The notes: generated by a model not told the origin, from the letters alone. DNA of 64,000 bases from Plantago major (GCA_026545765.1 CM048844.1:3534001-3598000), one strand, 5' to 3'. Numbered from the stretch's first letter, positions 15,301-26,499 are shown. Made by a program: numbers and translations.

Positions 15301-15600
15301 TTCAGCTAAACGCAACACCAACTAGTTGTAATTTTGACTAAAATGCCCCTAACTAATAAAAAATCTTATAAAATTAATAAAACATAAAGAAGAATCGAAA
15401 TAACTCGTTTATACAAACACAAAAACATTAACATGTACGATTGAACAAAGAAACATTAACATTAAAAAGAAAAGGTGTTTTGTTTTTTATTTTTGCAAAA
15501 TATAATCAATTAGAAACCTTTTGTAAATGGATTTTGGATGATTTTTGTTGGTCAAGATTTTGGGTGTTATTTTGAAGGCATGTATTGTTATATCAATGTG
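15110..15600 (-). repeat. Duplicated promoter/leader module, copy B
   Basis: Matches 10340-10730 in the same orientation, covering the start of the leader intron, the splice donor, the leader exon and, after a diverged stretch (15295-15455), the upstream block with tgttttgttttttatttttg and tgttggtcaagattttgggt. Similarity fades after about 15600. Confidence 0.9.
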
Positions 15601-17787
15601 TATGAAAGTGGGTGTGGATTTGCGTGGTGGATGGAGCAAACAGTTAATGAGACGGAAATCTCTAGTCCGTTGCAAGGTCTTGAACTAGCTTGGGATCAGA
15701 GAATCCCCGAATTGGTTGTGGAAAGTAAGTGAGTTAATTTACGTAAGGGATCAGTTAACAACAGTATATGGTTGGACTTCAAGAGCGTGTTATGAAAAAA
15801 TAAGAATTCAATATAGTCATCTAAATCAACTATATAGTTGGACTTGAAGAGTTTTGATTTGAAAAAAAAAAAACCAATATAGTCATCTAAATCAACCAAA
15901 AACAAAGATGACATACTTAGAATAGAAAAACCACAAGTAGTTGACAGGTTCCTTGAATCATATAAGACCAGTGGTGAAATAGAGAACTGTAATGGTTCAG
16001 AAATGTAATGGAAAGAAACAGTAGGTCCAGCCAGCCATTTCAAAACGAATGGTCAAATAGAAAAAAATTACAACGGAAAAGTAAGTAAAGCAAATTGCCG
16101 GTATCAAAATTACAGTAAGGAAAGCAGTAAGTGAAGGTCGTTTTTTGCTTCGGCAGCAGATTGACTCTTATTATCTATCAACGATGCGATCTAACTAGAA
16201 AACAGATTAAACTAAACGAGGATGATATGATTAGAGAATTATGGTGTGATGACATAAAACAAACTAGCTAGCAGAAAACATGCAACAATAATGATGTCAA
16301 TTTACTCTAGTTATCACTGGGACACGTCCTATCGATTATTACACTGCTCTAGGCTTTTCTAGGTAGACACCTTACATCACATGAAGTACGGAGGAGTCAT
16401 GACAATGAACAAATTGTATAAAGTTCAACAGGATAGCATTAGTGAGTCGTCAATTCCACTAAACTACAATTAATAAGCTAATGCAGATATTACTGTTTGC
16501 AACTAACCAATAGATATAGCAAGACGTAAAACATTTTGGTTAAAAGGAACAGATGCTTAATCTATGGGTGATTTTGACGTAACGAATATCAAACGGAATA
16601 TTGCATACGCAATTAATCAAAACAGCACAGAGTAAATCGCATATTATATATATTGAATACACGAACCCTAACTAGCATGCATTGAATTCGTCACCACCCC
16701 ATAACTAGGCTGCTTAAGCACACATCATATACAAAACATAATCAGAATCATAAACCGGCATACGCTAAACATAATCAATACCAAAAATCAAGAAACGAGA
16801 TAAGAAACAATTTTACTCAATCGTGTCACAAACCATACGTAAGAATTGAAGAACTTGAATCGAACTGGTGGAAAGTATGATGAATATGCTCTCAGTCAAT
16901 AATCAATCGTCGTATTACAAGAGAAAACGGTTCAATTACCTCCACGAATGGGTAGGTAATTGCCTTGGAAAATCGGTTCTAGCTAGGTTGAAAGTAAAGA
17001 AGAAAAGAATAATAATAATGTTGTCTCCCTAAGAATGTTTTGATCTAATTAATGTATAGTAGAAGAAAGAAAATAAAATGAATTCTAAACGAATTGGGAA
17101 AAGAACGGTGATCTGGGCAAAACAGATTTACTGGCGTCGCCAGGCGCAATAGTTGCCGCAATGAACTGGCGTTCGCCACCTGGCGATGCCAGTTCTTCCT
17201 GGAAGGACGATTTTGCCATTTTGACCCCTTTTGACTCCAATTCTTGGTATTTTAGCCTTCCCACTCCACTTCTAGCATTCATACGAGACCTTGGAACTCC
17301 ATATCTTGTAGATGCATATAAAATACACCATTTTACCTTCAATTAGCGCGGTTTAGCCAAATACCTACAAAATACACAAAATATGAAAACGTAATAAAAT
17401 ACAAATAAAACACATAAAAACTATACTTGAGAATAGCAATAAGACGGTAAAAAATACCAAATGAGACGACGTAAAATCGACTCATCAAACGTCCAACCAT
17501 CCAAATTTCAAAACGAATGGTGAAGTAGAGAATCATGCAGACGATAATATTATCCACCAGCCAAGCTCACATATATATTCCAGCGAGATAAGGGTATCGG
17601 CAAATAGTCTAGGTCCAGGTCCGGGTCCGGGTTCATAAAACATACTGGTCTTGCATACCCATCGTGCTCCAAGATATTTTCGAAGCCAGTACACTTCAAC
17701 TCAAAAAGACCAAAGACACGATCTGGAATGTAGCACAATGATCCTCCATAGTGTTGTTCAAAACAATCAATTGAATAACGTCTATTC

Positions 17788-17790
<3 letters not shown>
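15601..17790. other. Intergenic, repeat-like, no gene
   Basis: No coding region recognised. At 15773-15905 the phrase 'atagtcatctaaatcaac' occurs twice, with ttggacttCaagag and ttggacttGaagag beside the copies; this is a short duplication. A GC-richer patch at about 17100-17300 with palindromic cgccaggcg/cctggcg motifs looks like dispersed repeat sequence, but I cannot assign it to a family. Confidence 0.4.

Positions 17791-17849
<59 letters not shown>
17791..17849. repeat. (AT)n microsatellite at left edge of pararetroviral insert
   Basis: An uninterrupted run of about 29 AT dinucleotides. Viral-like sequence starts at the very next base (17850). A second TA run closes the insert at about 24506-24532. 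Confidence 0.97.
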
Positions 17850-17852
<3 letters not shown>

Positions 17853-17984
17853 TTTGCACAATCAACTTGATCCATTCTATTTCCATATATGTTTGATATG
17901 ACTACCATTTCTTGACAAGTTTTTATAATCTGATATTCTGCTAACCCATCTATATTCCACTCGTAAACTGTTGACCCATTAAAA
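17850..17984 (-). repeat. Inverted copy of viral coat-region fragment
   Basis: The reverse complement of 17850-17984 matches about 18958-19083 nearly base for base (for example agaatggatcaagttgattg). The inverted piece begins exactly where the (AT)n run stops. Together with the main body it forms an inverted repeat around about 1 kb. Confidence 0.92.
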
Positions 17985-18133
17985 GGTACAAAACAGCATT
18001 TACAGTTCCATTTGGACAATTTGAATGGAATGTTATGCCTTTTGGATTAAAAAATGCTCCATCAGAATTTCAAAAAGTAACAACCAAAGTCATTTTAGGA
18101 AACCCATTCTTACAAATGTTATTTCCCTTACAA
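17985..18133 (+). repeat. Fused RT and protease fragments of the viral insert
   Basis: 17986-18079 duplicates the RT segment at 21474-21566, and 18083-18133 duplicates the post-protease segment at 20761-20811. The two are joined directly, in an order opposite to that of the intact body. This indicates end-joining of several viral DNA pieces at or before integration. Confidence 0.9.
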
Positions 18134-19890
18134 AAAACAGATCTTTTTCAAATAAACCAACTTCACCAAATCTTTCAAGCATATACGTTTTGACAAAAGA
18201 ATTTTGTATAGATAAAAGTTTGATAAAAAAAGATTTTATGAGTGACGAAAACAAACAAGAAAGAAAATGGTTCATGGAAACATTCTCTGAAAAACAAAGG
18301 AGTATCATAAGAAACAGTTGGTATGAATTTATGGTTACTACACAAAATCATATACCATTTTTTACTTATTTTTTTCAAAAGTATGATAAACTTTCAGTTT
18401 TAACCAAAACAAAATCTTATTTTACAAAGAAAGATGGCTCAAGTGTCTCGCATGAATTTCCACCATTAGAGCCTGTAAGAACAAAGGTTTTAGCAGATGT
18501 CATAGATTGTACACCAGTCCTTACTGATAACAAAGAAGATGAGTCAGGAATGAAACAAAGGAATTACACTAATATAAGTTTACATTGTCTAAGAAAACAA
18601 TTAGAAAGAATAGAAGATAGTATAGAAAAAAAATTAGGTAGCCAATCCCCAATTGAGACAAATTTAGCATCCTCAAGTAAAGAACATACCTCACCGGATA
18701 AGCAGATACACAGATTTCCTTTTAAAATCAATGAGTATAAACCTAAGTTAATGTAAGCAGATTCTTGGAAAATAAATTCTAAGTTAGGAGATTTGAATTT
18801 AGAAAAATTAAATACTTTAAAAAAATCGTTAGAAAATGTCCATTCAGGTGATGAGTCTGAAGATAGTAATCATATTTTTCCTGTAGAACACAAAAATTTC
18901 TATCCTAGACCCACTCCCCCAGACATCCAATTAGAAGAAACACATACTCAAAGGACTTTTAATGGGTCAACAGTTTACGATTGGAATATAGATAGGTTAG
19001 CAGAATATCAGATTATAAAAACTTGTCAAGAAATGGTAGTCATATCAAACATATATGGAAATAGAATGGATCAAGTTGATTGTGCAAAAACTTTAATTTT
19101 AGGATTTAATGGACAATTAAAAGGATGGTGGGATAACTCTCTTACACCATTAGAACAAAATGTAATACTAGATAGTATTAAACAAGATGACAATGGAATA
19201 CCAATTCTAGATGATAATGATAGACAAATTTCTGTAGCAGTTACTTCCCTCGTTTACACAATTTTACTTCAGTTTGTTGGTGATCCTAATTGGTATAGTG
19301 AAAGAAATACTGAGATTTTACAAAATCTAAAATGTAGAAAGCTTCAGGATTTCAAATGGTACAAAGATGTTTTCCTTACAAAAATTTATGAAATGGATGA
19401 TCCGAATAATTATTATTGGAAAGAAAAATTTATTTCAGGATTACCAAAGTTATTTGCAGAAAAGGTAAGAGAAAAGATTAAAAACATCAATGGAAATATA
19501 GAAACGATGTCTTACGGAGAAATTATAAATAAAATAAATCTGACTGGATTACAAATTTGTAATGATTTAAAATTAAAATCCCAGTTAAAGAAACAAAATA
19601 TAGAAAGTATAAAGCAATTGGGAAGCTGGTGCGAACAGTTTGGTTTTGATAAAATCAAACCCCTAATTCATAGCCATGACAGAAAAACTTACAAAAGAAA
19701 ACATTCCAACAAAAAGGTCAATAAGCAAGATTACAAACCAAATAATAAAAACAATTTTTATAAGAAAAAAGAAAGATTTTATAAAAAAGAAAGAGTCCCT
19801 CTAGACAAAATAATATGTCACAGGTGTAAGACACCTGGACATTATGCCAACACTTGCAAGGTAAGGCAAAAGATACAAGAATTAATTTAG
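18134..19890 (+). pseudogene. Viral polyprotein remnant: linker, coat-protein region and zinc knuckle
   Basis: A single frame interrupted by one in-frame TAA at 18754. The first part (to 18753) is a lysine-rich linker with no movement-protein motif recognised. The second part (18757-19887) contains the coat-like core and ends in a CCHC zinc knuckle (CHRCKTPGHYANTC, about 19819-19860), which binds nucleic acid during packaging in this virus family. A TAG at 19888 and a TAA at 19894 close it. The 5' end is truncated and replaced by the rearranged fragments. Confidence 0.8.
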
Positions 19891-19896
19891 ATTTAA

Positions 19897-21213
19897 CAAT
19901 TAAAAAATCAGCTTTTAAATATAATTTCTGAAATAAGTTCTGATGAAGAAGGAATAGGAACAGATAAAGAAGATTGTCAATTTAATCAGATTCAATCAGA
20001 TAATGATGAAACTTCTGATTATTCAGAAGAAGAAGATTCGTGTTACTGTCTCCCTGACCAAATGGGAAAAAGTGTTTGCAATTGTAGTAAGAAACTTCTA
20101 GTAATCACAAAACAAAATCAATATGAGTTAATATTTGAAATGATTGATCAGGTCAAAGACCCTCAACAAAAAGATATTTATCTAAAGAAATTAAAAGATA
20201 TAATTTTAGAAAAAGGACAAGAAACTTCTACTTCAAATAAACAAAAAACAGATTTCAAAGATGTAATAAAAACATTCAATTCCCACAAAACAAACAACAT
20301 CTCTGTTAATGATATTCAACGAGAGATTAAGGAAGTAAAAACAGAAATACGACAATTAAGGCAAGAAAATGAAGAAATAAAACAAGATATTTTAATTTTA
20401 AAACTAAAAGATGAATTAAAAGAAGAAAGCATTACCAACGAAGTTGATGATGTAGAAAACAAGAATAATGGAGAATCATTCATAAATGCTCTATCACAAA
20501 TTACCTACCAGAGATGGTATGTCAAAATTAAAATTGTTATAGGGACATTTACCCTAGAAACAATAGCCTTAATGGACAGTGGTGCAGACATGAATTGCAT
20601 ACAAGAACGGTAATCGACAAAATATTTTGAAAAAACAAAAGAAAGGTTATCAACTGCAGATGCAACAAACCAAAAAATAAATTACAAACTTTCAAATGCA
20701 CACATTTGCAATGATGGAATTTGTTTCCGAGCAAGTTTTGTTTTAATAAAAAACTTGAACACCAAAGTCATTTTAGGAAACCCATTCTTACAAATGTTAT
20801 TTCCCTTACACGTAGATAACCAAGGTGTAGGAACTACGGTCCTAGGAAAGAAAATACTTTTCCAATTCCAATATCCGGTAACAACCAGAGATGTAAATCT
20901 TTTACAAGAAACTGGAATTTTTCAAAAAATAAAAAATAAAGAAAAACAAATTATGTACCTAAAAGAAGAACTCAGTCATAAAAGAATTGAAGAAAAAATT
21001 AAAAGCCCAGTTCTTCAGCAACAAATTTTACTTTATCAAAAGAAAATAGAAAAAGAGATTTGTTCAGAGTTTCCTACAGCTTTTTGGGAAAGAAAAAAGC
21101 ATATTGTAACTTTGTCCTATGAAAATGATTTTGAAGAAAATAAAATTCCTACTAGAGCAAGGCCTATACAAATGAACCAGGAATTATTAGAATACTGTAA
21201 GAAAGAAATTTGA
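19897..21213 (+). pseudogene. Viral polyprotein remnant: acidic linker, coiled coil and aspartic protease
   Basis: The same frame continues after the double stop. It has an acidic stretch (19900-20040), then a lysine/glutamate-rich helical region (about 20300-20450), then the retroviral-type aspartic protease signature ALMDSGADMNCI at about 20566-20601. A TAA at 20611 interrupts just after the active-site motif. The frame resumes (20614-21210) with the usual protease C-terminal motif KVILGNPFL and ends at TGA 21211 at the approach to the RT domain. Confidence 0.8.
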
Positions 21214-21286
21214 TTACTAAAAATGAAGATTATTAGGCCTAGCAAATCACCATGGTCATGTTCGCATTTTATGTACAAAAGAATCT

Positions 21287-22444
21287 TTGAACTTGACGAG
21301 AACTCCTAGACTAGTTATAAATTACAAACCATTGAACAAAGTTCTCAAATGGATTAGATATCCGATTCCAAATAAAAGTGATTTACTCAAGAGACTTTAT
21401 AATGCTAAGGTATTTTCAAAATTTGACATGAAGTCAGGATTCTGGCAAATACAAATTTCAGAAAAAGATAAGTACAAAACAGCATTTACAGTTCCATTTG
21501 GACAATTTGAATGGAATGTTATGCCTTTTGGATTAAAAAATGCTCCATCAGAATTTCAAAAAGTTATGAATGATATATTCACTCCTTACACTACTTTTAC
21601 AATTGTTTACATAGATGATGTTTTAGTATATAGCCAGGACATAGAACAACATTGGAAACATCTAAATATTTTCTTAAAAGTCATAAAAGAAAATGGATTG
21701 GTTGTTTCTGCCAGAAAGATAAAATTGTTCCAAGTAAGTATAAGGTTTCTAGGACATCAGATTCATGAAAGTACGATCATACCCATCCAACGGTCCTTAG
21801 AATTTGGAGATAAGTTCCCAGATGAAATTAGAGATAAAACACAATTGCAAAGGTTCCTTGGAGCTTTGAATTATGTAGGGGATTTTTACCCTAATTTAAG
21901 ACAAGTTTGTAAACCCTTATTTGAAAGACTGAAAAAGAACCCGCCAATTTGGTCAAACAAACATACTGAGATAGTTAGAGAAATAAAAACAAAAGTCAAA
22001 ACTCTTCCCTGTTTAACCATTTGCCACCCTAATACTCTTAAGATTGTGCAAACAGATGCATCAGAATTAGGGTATGGAGGTATTCTTAAACAAATTATTG
22101 ATAATAAAGAGACAATTATTAGATATCATTCGGGTACTTGGAGATCAGGAGCACAACAAAATTATTCAACTATTAAGAAAGAGATACTCTTAATAGTCTT
22201 ATGCATTAACAAATTTCAAGATGATTTATTAAACCAAATTTTTTTACTTAAAATTGATTGTAAAGCAGCAAAAGAAGTTTTGACAAAAGATGTACAAAAT
22301 TTGGCATCAAAACAAATATTTGCTAGATGGCAAGCTATCTTATCCATTTTTGATTTTGATATAGAATTCATAAAAGGAACTGACAATTGTATTCCAGATT
22401 ATTTGACAAGAGAATTTCTCCAGGGATGGAAGAAAGAAGGTTAG
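21287..22444 (+). pseudogene. Viral reverse transcriptase-RNase H remnant (frame uninterrupted)
   Basis: About 385 codons are open, shifted by one frame relative to the upstream part; the break lies between 21214 and 21287. RT blocks are visible: LVINYKPLNKVL, SKFDMKSGFWQI, the FGLKNAPSEFQ palm motif and the catalytic YIDD box (about 21611-21622). RNase H follows with its acidic residues in QTDASELGYGG, EILLIV, KIDCKAA and NCIPDYLTRE. The stretch is the best preserved of the insert. It lacks its own start codon and the upstream breaks isolate it, so it is classed as a remnant. Confidence 0.9.
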
Positions 22445-23820
22445 TACCATTGGCAGCAGCGAGCACAAGTTCCGGGAAAAGACCAATGGTAAATTTAGCA
22501 CAATATGCACAGAGTAAGCCTGAACAAACTTTGTCACCAAAACCATTACAAAATATTCCACAAACAAGGCAACAGACATCTCTGCAGATTGCCAACAAAT
22601 TTCAACCTCATAGCAAAATAGCATTAACACCATATCATAAGCCTGAACAATTTCCACCACTGCATTCAAAATTAGCCACATTACCTACCTACAAACAAAC
22701 TTTGACACAAACTAAGTCCCAACAAACTTTGACACAAACCAAGTCCCAAATTTCAAATAGAGATGACCAGCCAGATTGTCCCTATTTAAGCACAAGACAC
22801 TTTCACAAAGAATGTGTCATTGAAGATGACTGGTTTTTAGAAAATTTTCCAAAACAATTAGATAATGATAATGCCTCACAATTTGCAGAACAAGGTGCTA
22901 TCATTTCACAATTTATCTTAGACGACAAATTTTGCAGGATCTATGAAAATCATCAGAAACAACAACAATATTATGAGGACATCTTAGTCCAAACAAATTC
23001 TCTTCATATTCAAAACAAAGTTCCAAAAAACCATCCAGATACCTCATCAGCCATTGGTTATCGAAAAATTTTCATCAACAAAGTTATTAGTTTAGCCGAT
23101 TAGGGAAACCCTTATACTCTGAGAGAGATAAGACCCCATCTTATTTGTAATTATTTTGATTACATACAAGCTTGGACAAAATTCCTCTACAAACAAAATG
23201 CAGTCAACTCCATGTCATATTTCTTTTTAATGGGAAAAACTCTACCACCTCCAGAAGAACTTCCTAACTGGTTTCTTGCATGGTGGCATGATTTTGGACC
23301 ATTACCAGAAATGTTCCCCCACAAAGTTCAAAAATCATTTGAGTACTTTTCGGATAGGTACAAAAAATAAAGTTGTTCTCACAAATACCCCCTGATGATC
23401 AAATTTTACAAAGAATTCAATTTGACTTGGATTTTGAGGATCCTACAAAATGTTTGGTATGATGAAAATACCAATTTATATTGGTTAACAAAAGAAGCAG
23501 AAGTTAAATGGTGGAACAAAATGGACACCAGTCCATTGGAACTGGACATCATATCGGAATGGTTCAAATTTCATCCAAAGTTTAGCAAGCAAATTGTCTC
23601 CCCAGAAAAGGTTCAACAAAATGAAGAATTCATGATGATGAAAAATACCATTCAAACAAGATTAGCACAATCAAGCTCATTGGATGAGATGAAAGCAATT
23701 CTACAAACTGCAAGTGAAGATGAAGAATCAAGTTCCTCAGTCAATTTTGAACAAGACAATGAAGATGATTGTTATGGGATTTTTACTCCCATACAAAGAG
23801 GTAAAAACAAGAGAAAGTGA
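22426..23820 (+). pseudogene. Viral downstream ORF of unknown function, broken by two stops
   Basis: An ATG at 22426 overlaps the end of the RT frame by 19 bases, in another frame. It runs to TAG 23101, reads on in frame to TAA 23368, and again to TGA 23818. The first part has a proline/glutamine-rich region with a short duplicated phrase (QTLTQTKSQ twice, about 22700-22750). The middle part contains a tryptophan-rich motif (PPPEELPNWFLAWWHDFGP, about 23248-23304). The last part ends in an acidic-serine run and a basic tail. Some endogenous pararetroviruses have a second ORF after RNase H; I do not know its function. Confidence 0.65.
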
Positions 23821-24502
23821 CAAGATATATTCCCGACAAACTGCTCAATTAAAGAAAAGAAAGATAAAGTGAAAGGCAAAATCACGACAGACTGTTCAAT
23901 CAAAGAAAAATCAGAAATCAGCACAAAGCAAGATTCCCGACAAACTGCAATCAACTTTTCCAAAGAGTCATCCGGATGTGAATTCAACAATTTCAAATCC
24001 GCACAGTAGGAAGAGACTCTCCCTATATTATGGCAACAATCAGCAACAAAGAAGGCAGAAAAAAAAACGCGAAGAACAAAAGAAATCCCAGAGCAAAAAA
24101 TGTATTCAGATAGTTTTTTCTTTGTATTGTATTCTTCCAGATTCTTCTATGTATTTGTAAAAATTTCACCCAAAAATATTAGCTTAGCAATATTCAGATT
24201 CCTGTAATCTGATCAAATCTCAAAGTTCAGAGTTGTAATCCGATCAAATTTCAAGTCAGAGTTAAATTCAGAGTTATCTCAGGTATAATTTTGGTTATTT
24301 TCTTCATTGCTACAGTAAAAACTGATTTTGCTACAGTACTTTATAATCTTAATCTTACCCATTATTACCATTAGTATGAATACCTGTATTTCCGCTATGC
24401 TACCTGATACACATGGTATCACCTCTTCTTGTTGTTCTAAATCATTTGTGTTATCACTAAAACCTTATGAAGTATAAACTGGTTGGGCAACATTTTTATG
24501 TG

Positions 24503-24505
<3 letters not shown>
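23821..24505. other. Right-hand non-coding part of the viral insert
   Basis: Three imperfect copies of a block of about 50 bp (cccgacaaactg near 23831, cacgacagactg near 23882, cccgacaaactg near 23936), then AT-rich sequence with further short repeats (tctgatcaaatctca / tccgatcaaatttca, 24207-24255). A weak match to a tRNA-Met primer site (tggtatcacctc, 24414) is noted but not accepted. This may be the viral intergenic region. Confidence 0.4.

Positions 24506-24547
<42 letters not shown>
24506..24547. repeat. (TA)n(CA)n microsatellite at right edge of insert
   Basis: About 13 TA units run straight into about 8 CA units. Together with the AT run at 17791-17849 it brackets the pararetroviral insert. 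Confidence 0.97.
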
Positions 24548-24754
24548 TTATTGCGTTTAGAAGAACTCCAAGTATGGAGAATCTTTCTTACCCAAGATCC
24601 TTCAATGGGACAGCCACGAGGGAATTGTGTGTGGCAAAACTCGTGGAGTCAAATGAACCAAGAAAATATTTTCTTGATTAAAAATAATATTATATTAAGA
24701 TCTATAGCAGTATATAGGCTAAGAAGTAATATTACTAAGACAATTTAAACATCT

Positions 24755-25140
24755 CCCGAACGTCGCATCATTTATCACAAAGTCGCATCACTATATACGA
24801 AAGTCGTATCATTTATCAAAAAGTGGCATCACTATATACCAAAGTCGCATCACGTTTCACCAAAGTCGCATCACTTTTAAAAAGTCGCAGCATTTATCAA
24901 AACGTCACATCATTTTTCACAAAAGTCACATCACTTTTGTACCAAAGCCGCATCATTTATCAAAAACGCGCATCACTTTTGTATCATTTTTCAAAACGTC
25001 GCATCACTGTTTTACCAAAGTCGCATCACTATATACGAAAGTCGCATCATTTATCACAAAGTCGCATCACTATATACGAAAGTCGCATCATTTATCAAAA
25101 AGTTGCATCACTATATACAAAAGTCGCATAATTTATCAAA
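24755..25140. repeat. GTCGCATCA minisatellite, about 18 units of 19-22 bp
   Basis: Units alternate between gtcgcatcatttatcacaaa and gtcgcatcactatatacgaa, giving a higher-order period near 41 bp, with degenerate members in the middle (cgtcacatca, agccgcatca). The regular unit is too short and too variable in spacing to be anything but a tandem satellite. It follows the viral insert after about 200 bp. Confidence 0.9.
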
Positions 25141-25495
25141 AGTTTCCAAGGTCCTTTCCAAGTTGGTCAGACATATACATTCTCAGCAAGCTTTCTTCTG
25201 AGTTTAGAAAAGAGAAGTTAGTTTCCAAGGTCCTTTCCAAACTCTTACCATCATTCGAAGAATGGAGCATCTTGCACATCCCACCAGGAAGATACTTCCC
25301 ATGCAGCATCAGCACATACGGCTTTCGATCAATGTGAGTCAAAAGTAGGCCATAAACCTCCATGCAGTTATCAGGATCTGTTGCGTCACCAGCAAAAGCT
25401 CATCCACTCTGTGTGTGGTAGTCCGTTATTGAAGCCATAGTTGATCAAAGGATAGACTGTCAGAGGAGCATCCATTGATAAATCTGGTGAAGGAT
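25141..25495 (-). other. Unrecognised coding-like fragment
   Basis: On the minus strand two stretches look protein-coding: about 25490-25385 (DAPLTVYPLINYGFNNG, then LPHTEWMSFCW followed by a stop) and 25363-25140 (MEVYGLLLTHIDRKPYVLML, then LPGGMCKMLHSS). The phrase ttggaaaggaccttggaaac occurs twice (about 25143-25162 and 25218-25240). I do not recognise the family. It may be an exon fragment captured by the neighbouring retroelement or an old pseudogene. Confidence 0.3.
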
Positions 25496-25699
25496 CAAAA
25501 TAACAGCAACAGGTTATTTCAATGTCTTTTTCATAAAAGCATTTTGCATAATGCAGATGAAATGTATAATCATATATGATTGCAACCTAATTCCAGCAAA
25601 CAAACATGCCAATCTGGCTCAGCATTCAACAAAAATGCGCAATTCCAAAATCACGAAATCTAGAACATAACAAAAACAATAGTACTGATATAATCATAA

Positions 25700-26066
25700 T
25701 TCATGAACTTTTATAACACAGATGAAATGTATAATTGCAACCTAATTGCAGCAAACATACATGCCAGGCAGATGATAAATCTGGCTCAGCATTCAACAAA
25801 TGCAGCTTTGTTTAACAAATGCAACTTTGTTGTTAGCCTTCAAGTTCATCATAACCGTTTTGCTCCAAGAAAGATAATTGTCGCCATTAAAGACTTATCA
25901 AGTAATGCTCATACCAATATCGACAGGATGCAAGAAATACAGTGAAGTTGAATCTTCAACTGGATTTCGAATCGTAGTAGAACCATTAGGAATGATGGAA
26001 ATGTTAGGAACAACCTCAGGAGCTGAATTCTCCATGAAAGACGAACTGAAGGAATCAAAAAATTGA
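25700..26066 (-). pseudogene. Copia-type gag remnant
   Basis: Reading the minus strand from about 26034, a frame gives MENSAPEVVPNISIIPNG, then EDSTSLYFLHPVDIGMSI and a stop. Shortly after, another frame gives FNGDNYLSWSKTVMMNLKAN. These are the hallmark N-terminal motifs of plant Copia gag (LHPSD.PG..L, then L.GDNY..WS..M...L..KNK). The two halves are out of frame and interrupted, so the gene is dead. It lies directly downstream of the LTR and primer site at 26120-26281. Confidence 0.8.
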
Positions 26067-26129
26067 TCGATGAAAACGAATCAAAATCAATGCGGAAGAT
26101 CTTAGAATCGAACAACGAATGATACCAAG

Positions 26130-26281
26130 TGAAAATACTGAATTGTATAGATAGTATGAACAAATTACAAATCGAATTCTCTCTGAGAAGTAGAAGAGAA
26201 GATTGAATGAATGAACAAGTGTGTAGACAGAAGAACAAAGAGTTGTTTAAATAGCTCAAGCCTCTAACTAACTATTCTAAC
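26130..26281 (-). mobile_element. Short LTR with primer-binding site (Copia remnant)
   Basis: On the minus strand a 152-bp segment starts TGTTAGAATAGTTAG (26281) and ends TATTTTCA (26130), with a TATTTAAA box about 35 bp in. It is followed after two bases by TGGTATCATTCG (26127-26116), a tRNA-iMet primer-binding site. The terminal TG...CA, primer site and following gag identify a 5' LTR. No matching 3' LTR was seen, so the element is truncated. Confidence 0.75.
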
Positions 26282-26499
26282 AACCGTGTACAATTGGCAT
26301 TGCATAATGTACAAATCGTGTTATTCCTTAAAGATAAAACGTAATGTATATAAATGCGACTTCTTCATTCTTCTTTCTTCATTCTTCTTTTGCAGCTTGG
26401 TTGTTCTTCTTCTTTGCGATACAGATTATGATATGCTATCATAATTTGTATCTCTAATATCCCTAATGTTCAGGGACCTATTTGCAAATAATTTGTATG

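Larger units (their letters stand above)
17850..24505 (+). mobile_element. Endogenous pararetrovirus (Caulimoviridae-like), rearranged and disabled
   Basis: The main body runs plus strand in the order coat-protein region, zinc knuckle, aspartic protease, reverse transcriptase, RNase H, then an overlapping second frame. There is no integrase, which separates it from Ty3/Gypsy elements, and no LTRs were seen. The arrangement (one polyprotein plus a downstream frame, between TA microsatellites) recalls Florendovirus-type endogenous viruses; the genus is an inference. The left end is a mosaic of an inverted coat-region piece, an RT piece and a protease piece, and no movement-protein region was found. 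The frame is broken by stops at 18754, 19888, 19894, 20611, 21211, 23101 and 23368 and by a frameshift between 21214 and 21287, so the copy cannot express a complete polyprotein. The right border is uncertain (up to the TA run). Confidence 0.85.

Noticed and set aside
17085..17346. Minus-strand open frame in a GC-richer patch
   Set aside because: No recognisable domain; the sequence looks like part of a dispersed repeat with palindromic cgccaggcg motifs.
18025..18133. Start of the first viral open frame at 18025
   Set aside because: This part reads through rearranged RT and protease fragments in the wrong frame, so it is not a genuine N-terminus.
24414..24425. Possible tRNA-Met primer-binding site of the viral insert (tggtatcacctc)
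   Set aside because: Only the first eight bases fit the usual site; chance matches of this length are common.
24755..25140. CRISPR-like look of the GTCGCATCA array
   Set aside because: The window is a plant nuclear genome and the units vary; there are no unique spacers, so it is a minisatellite.
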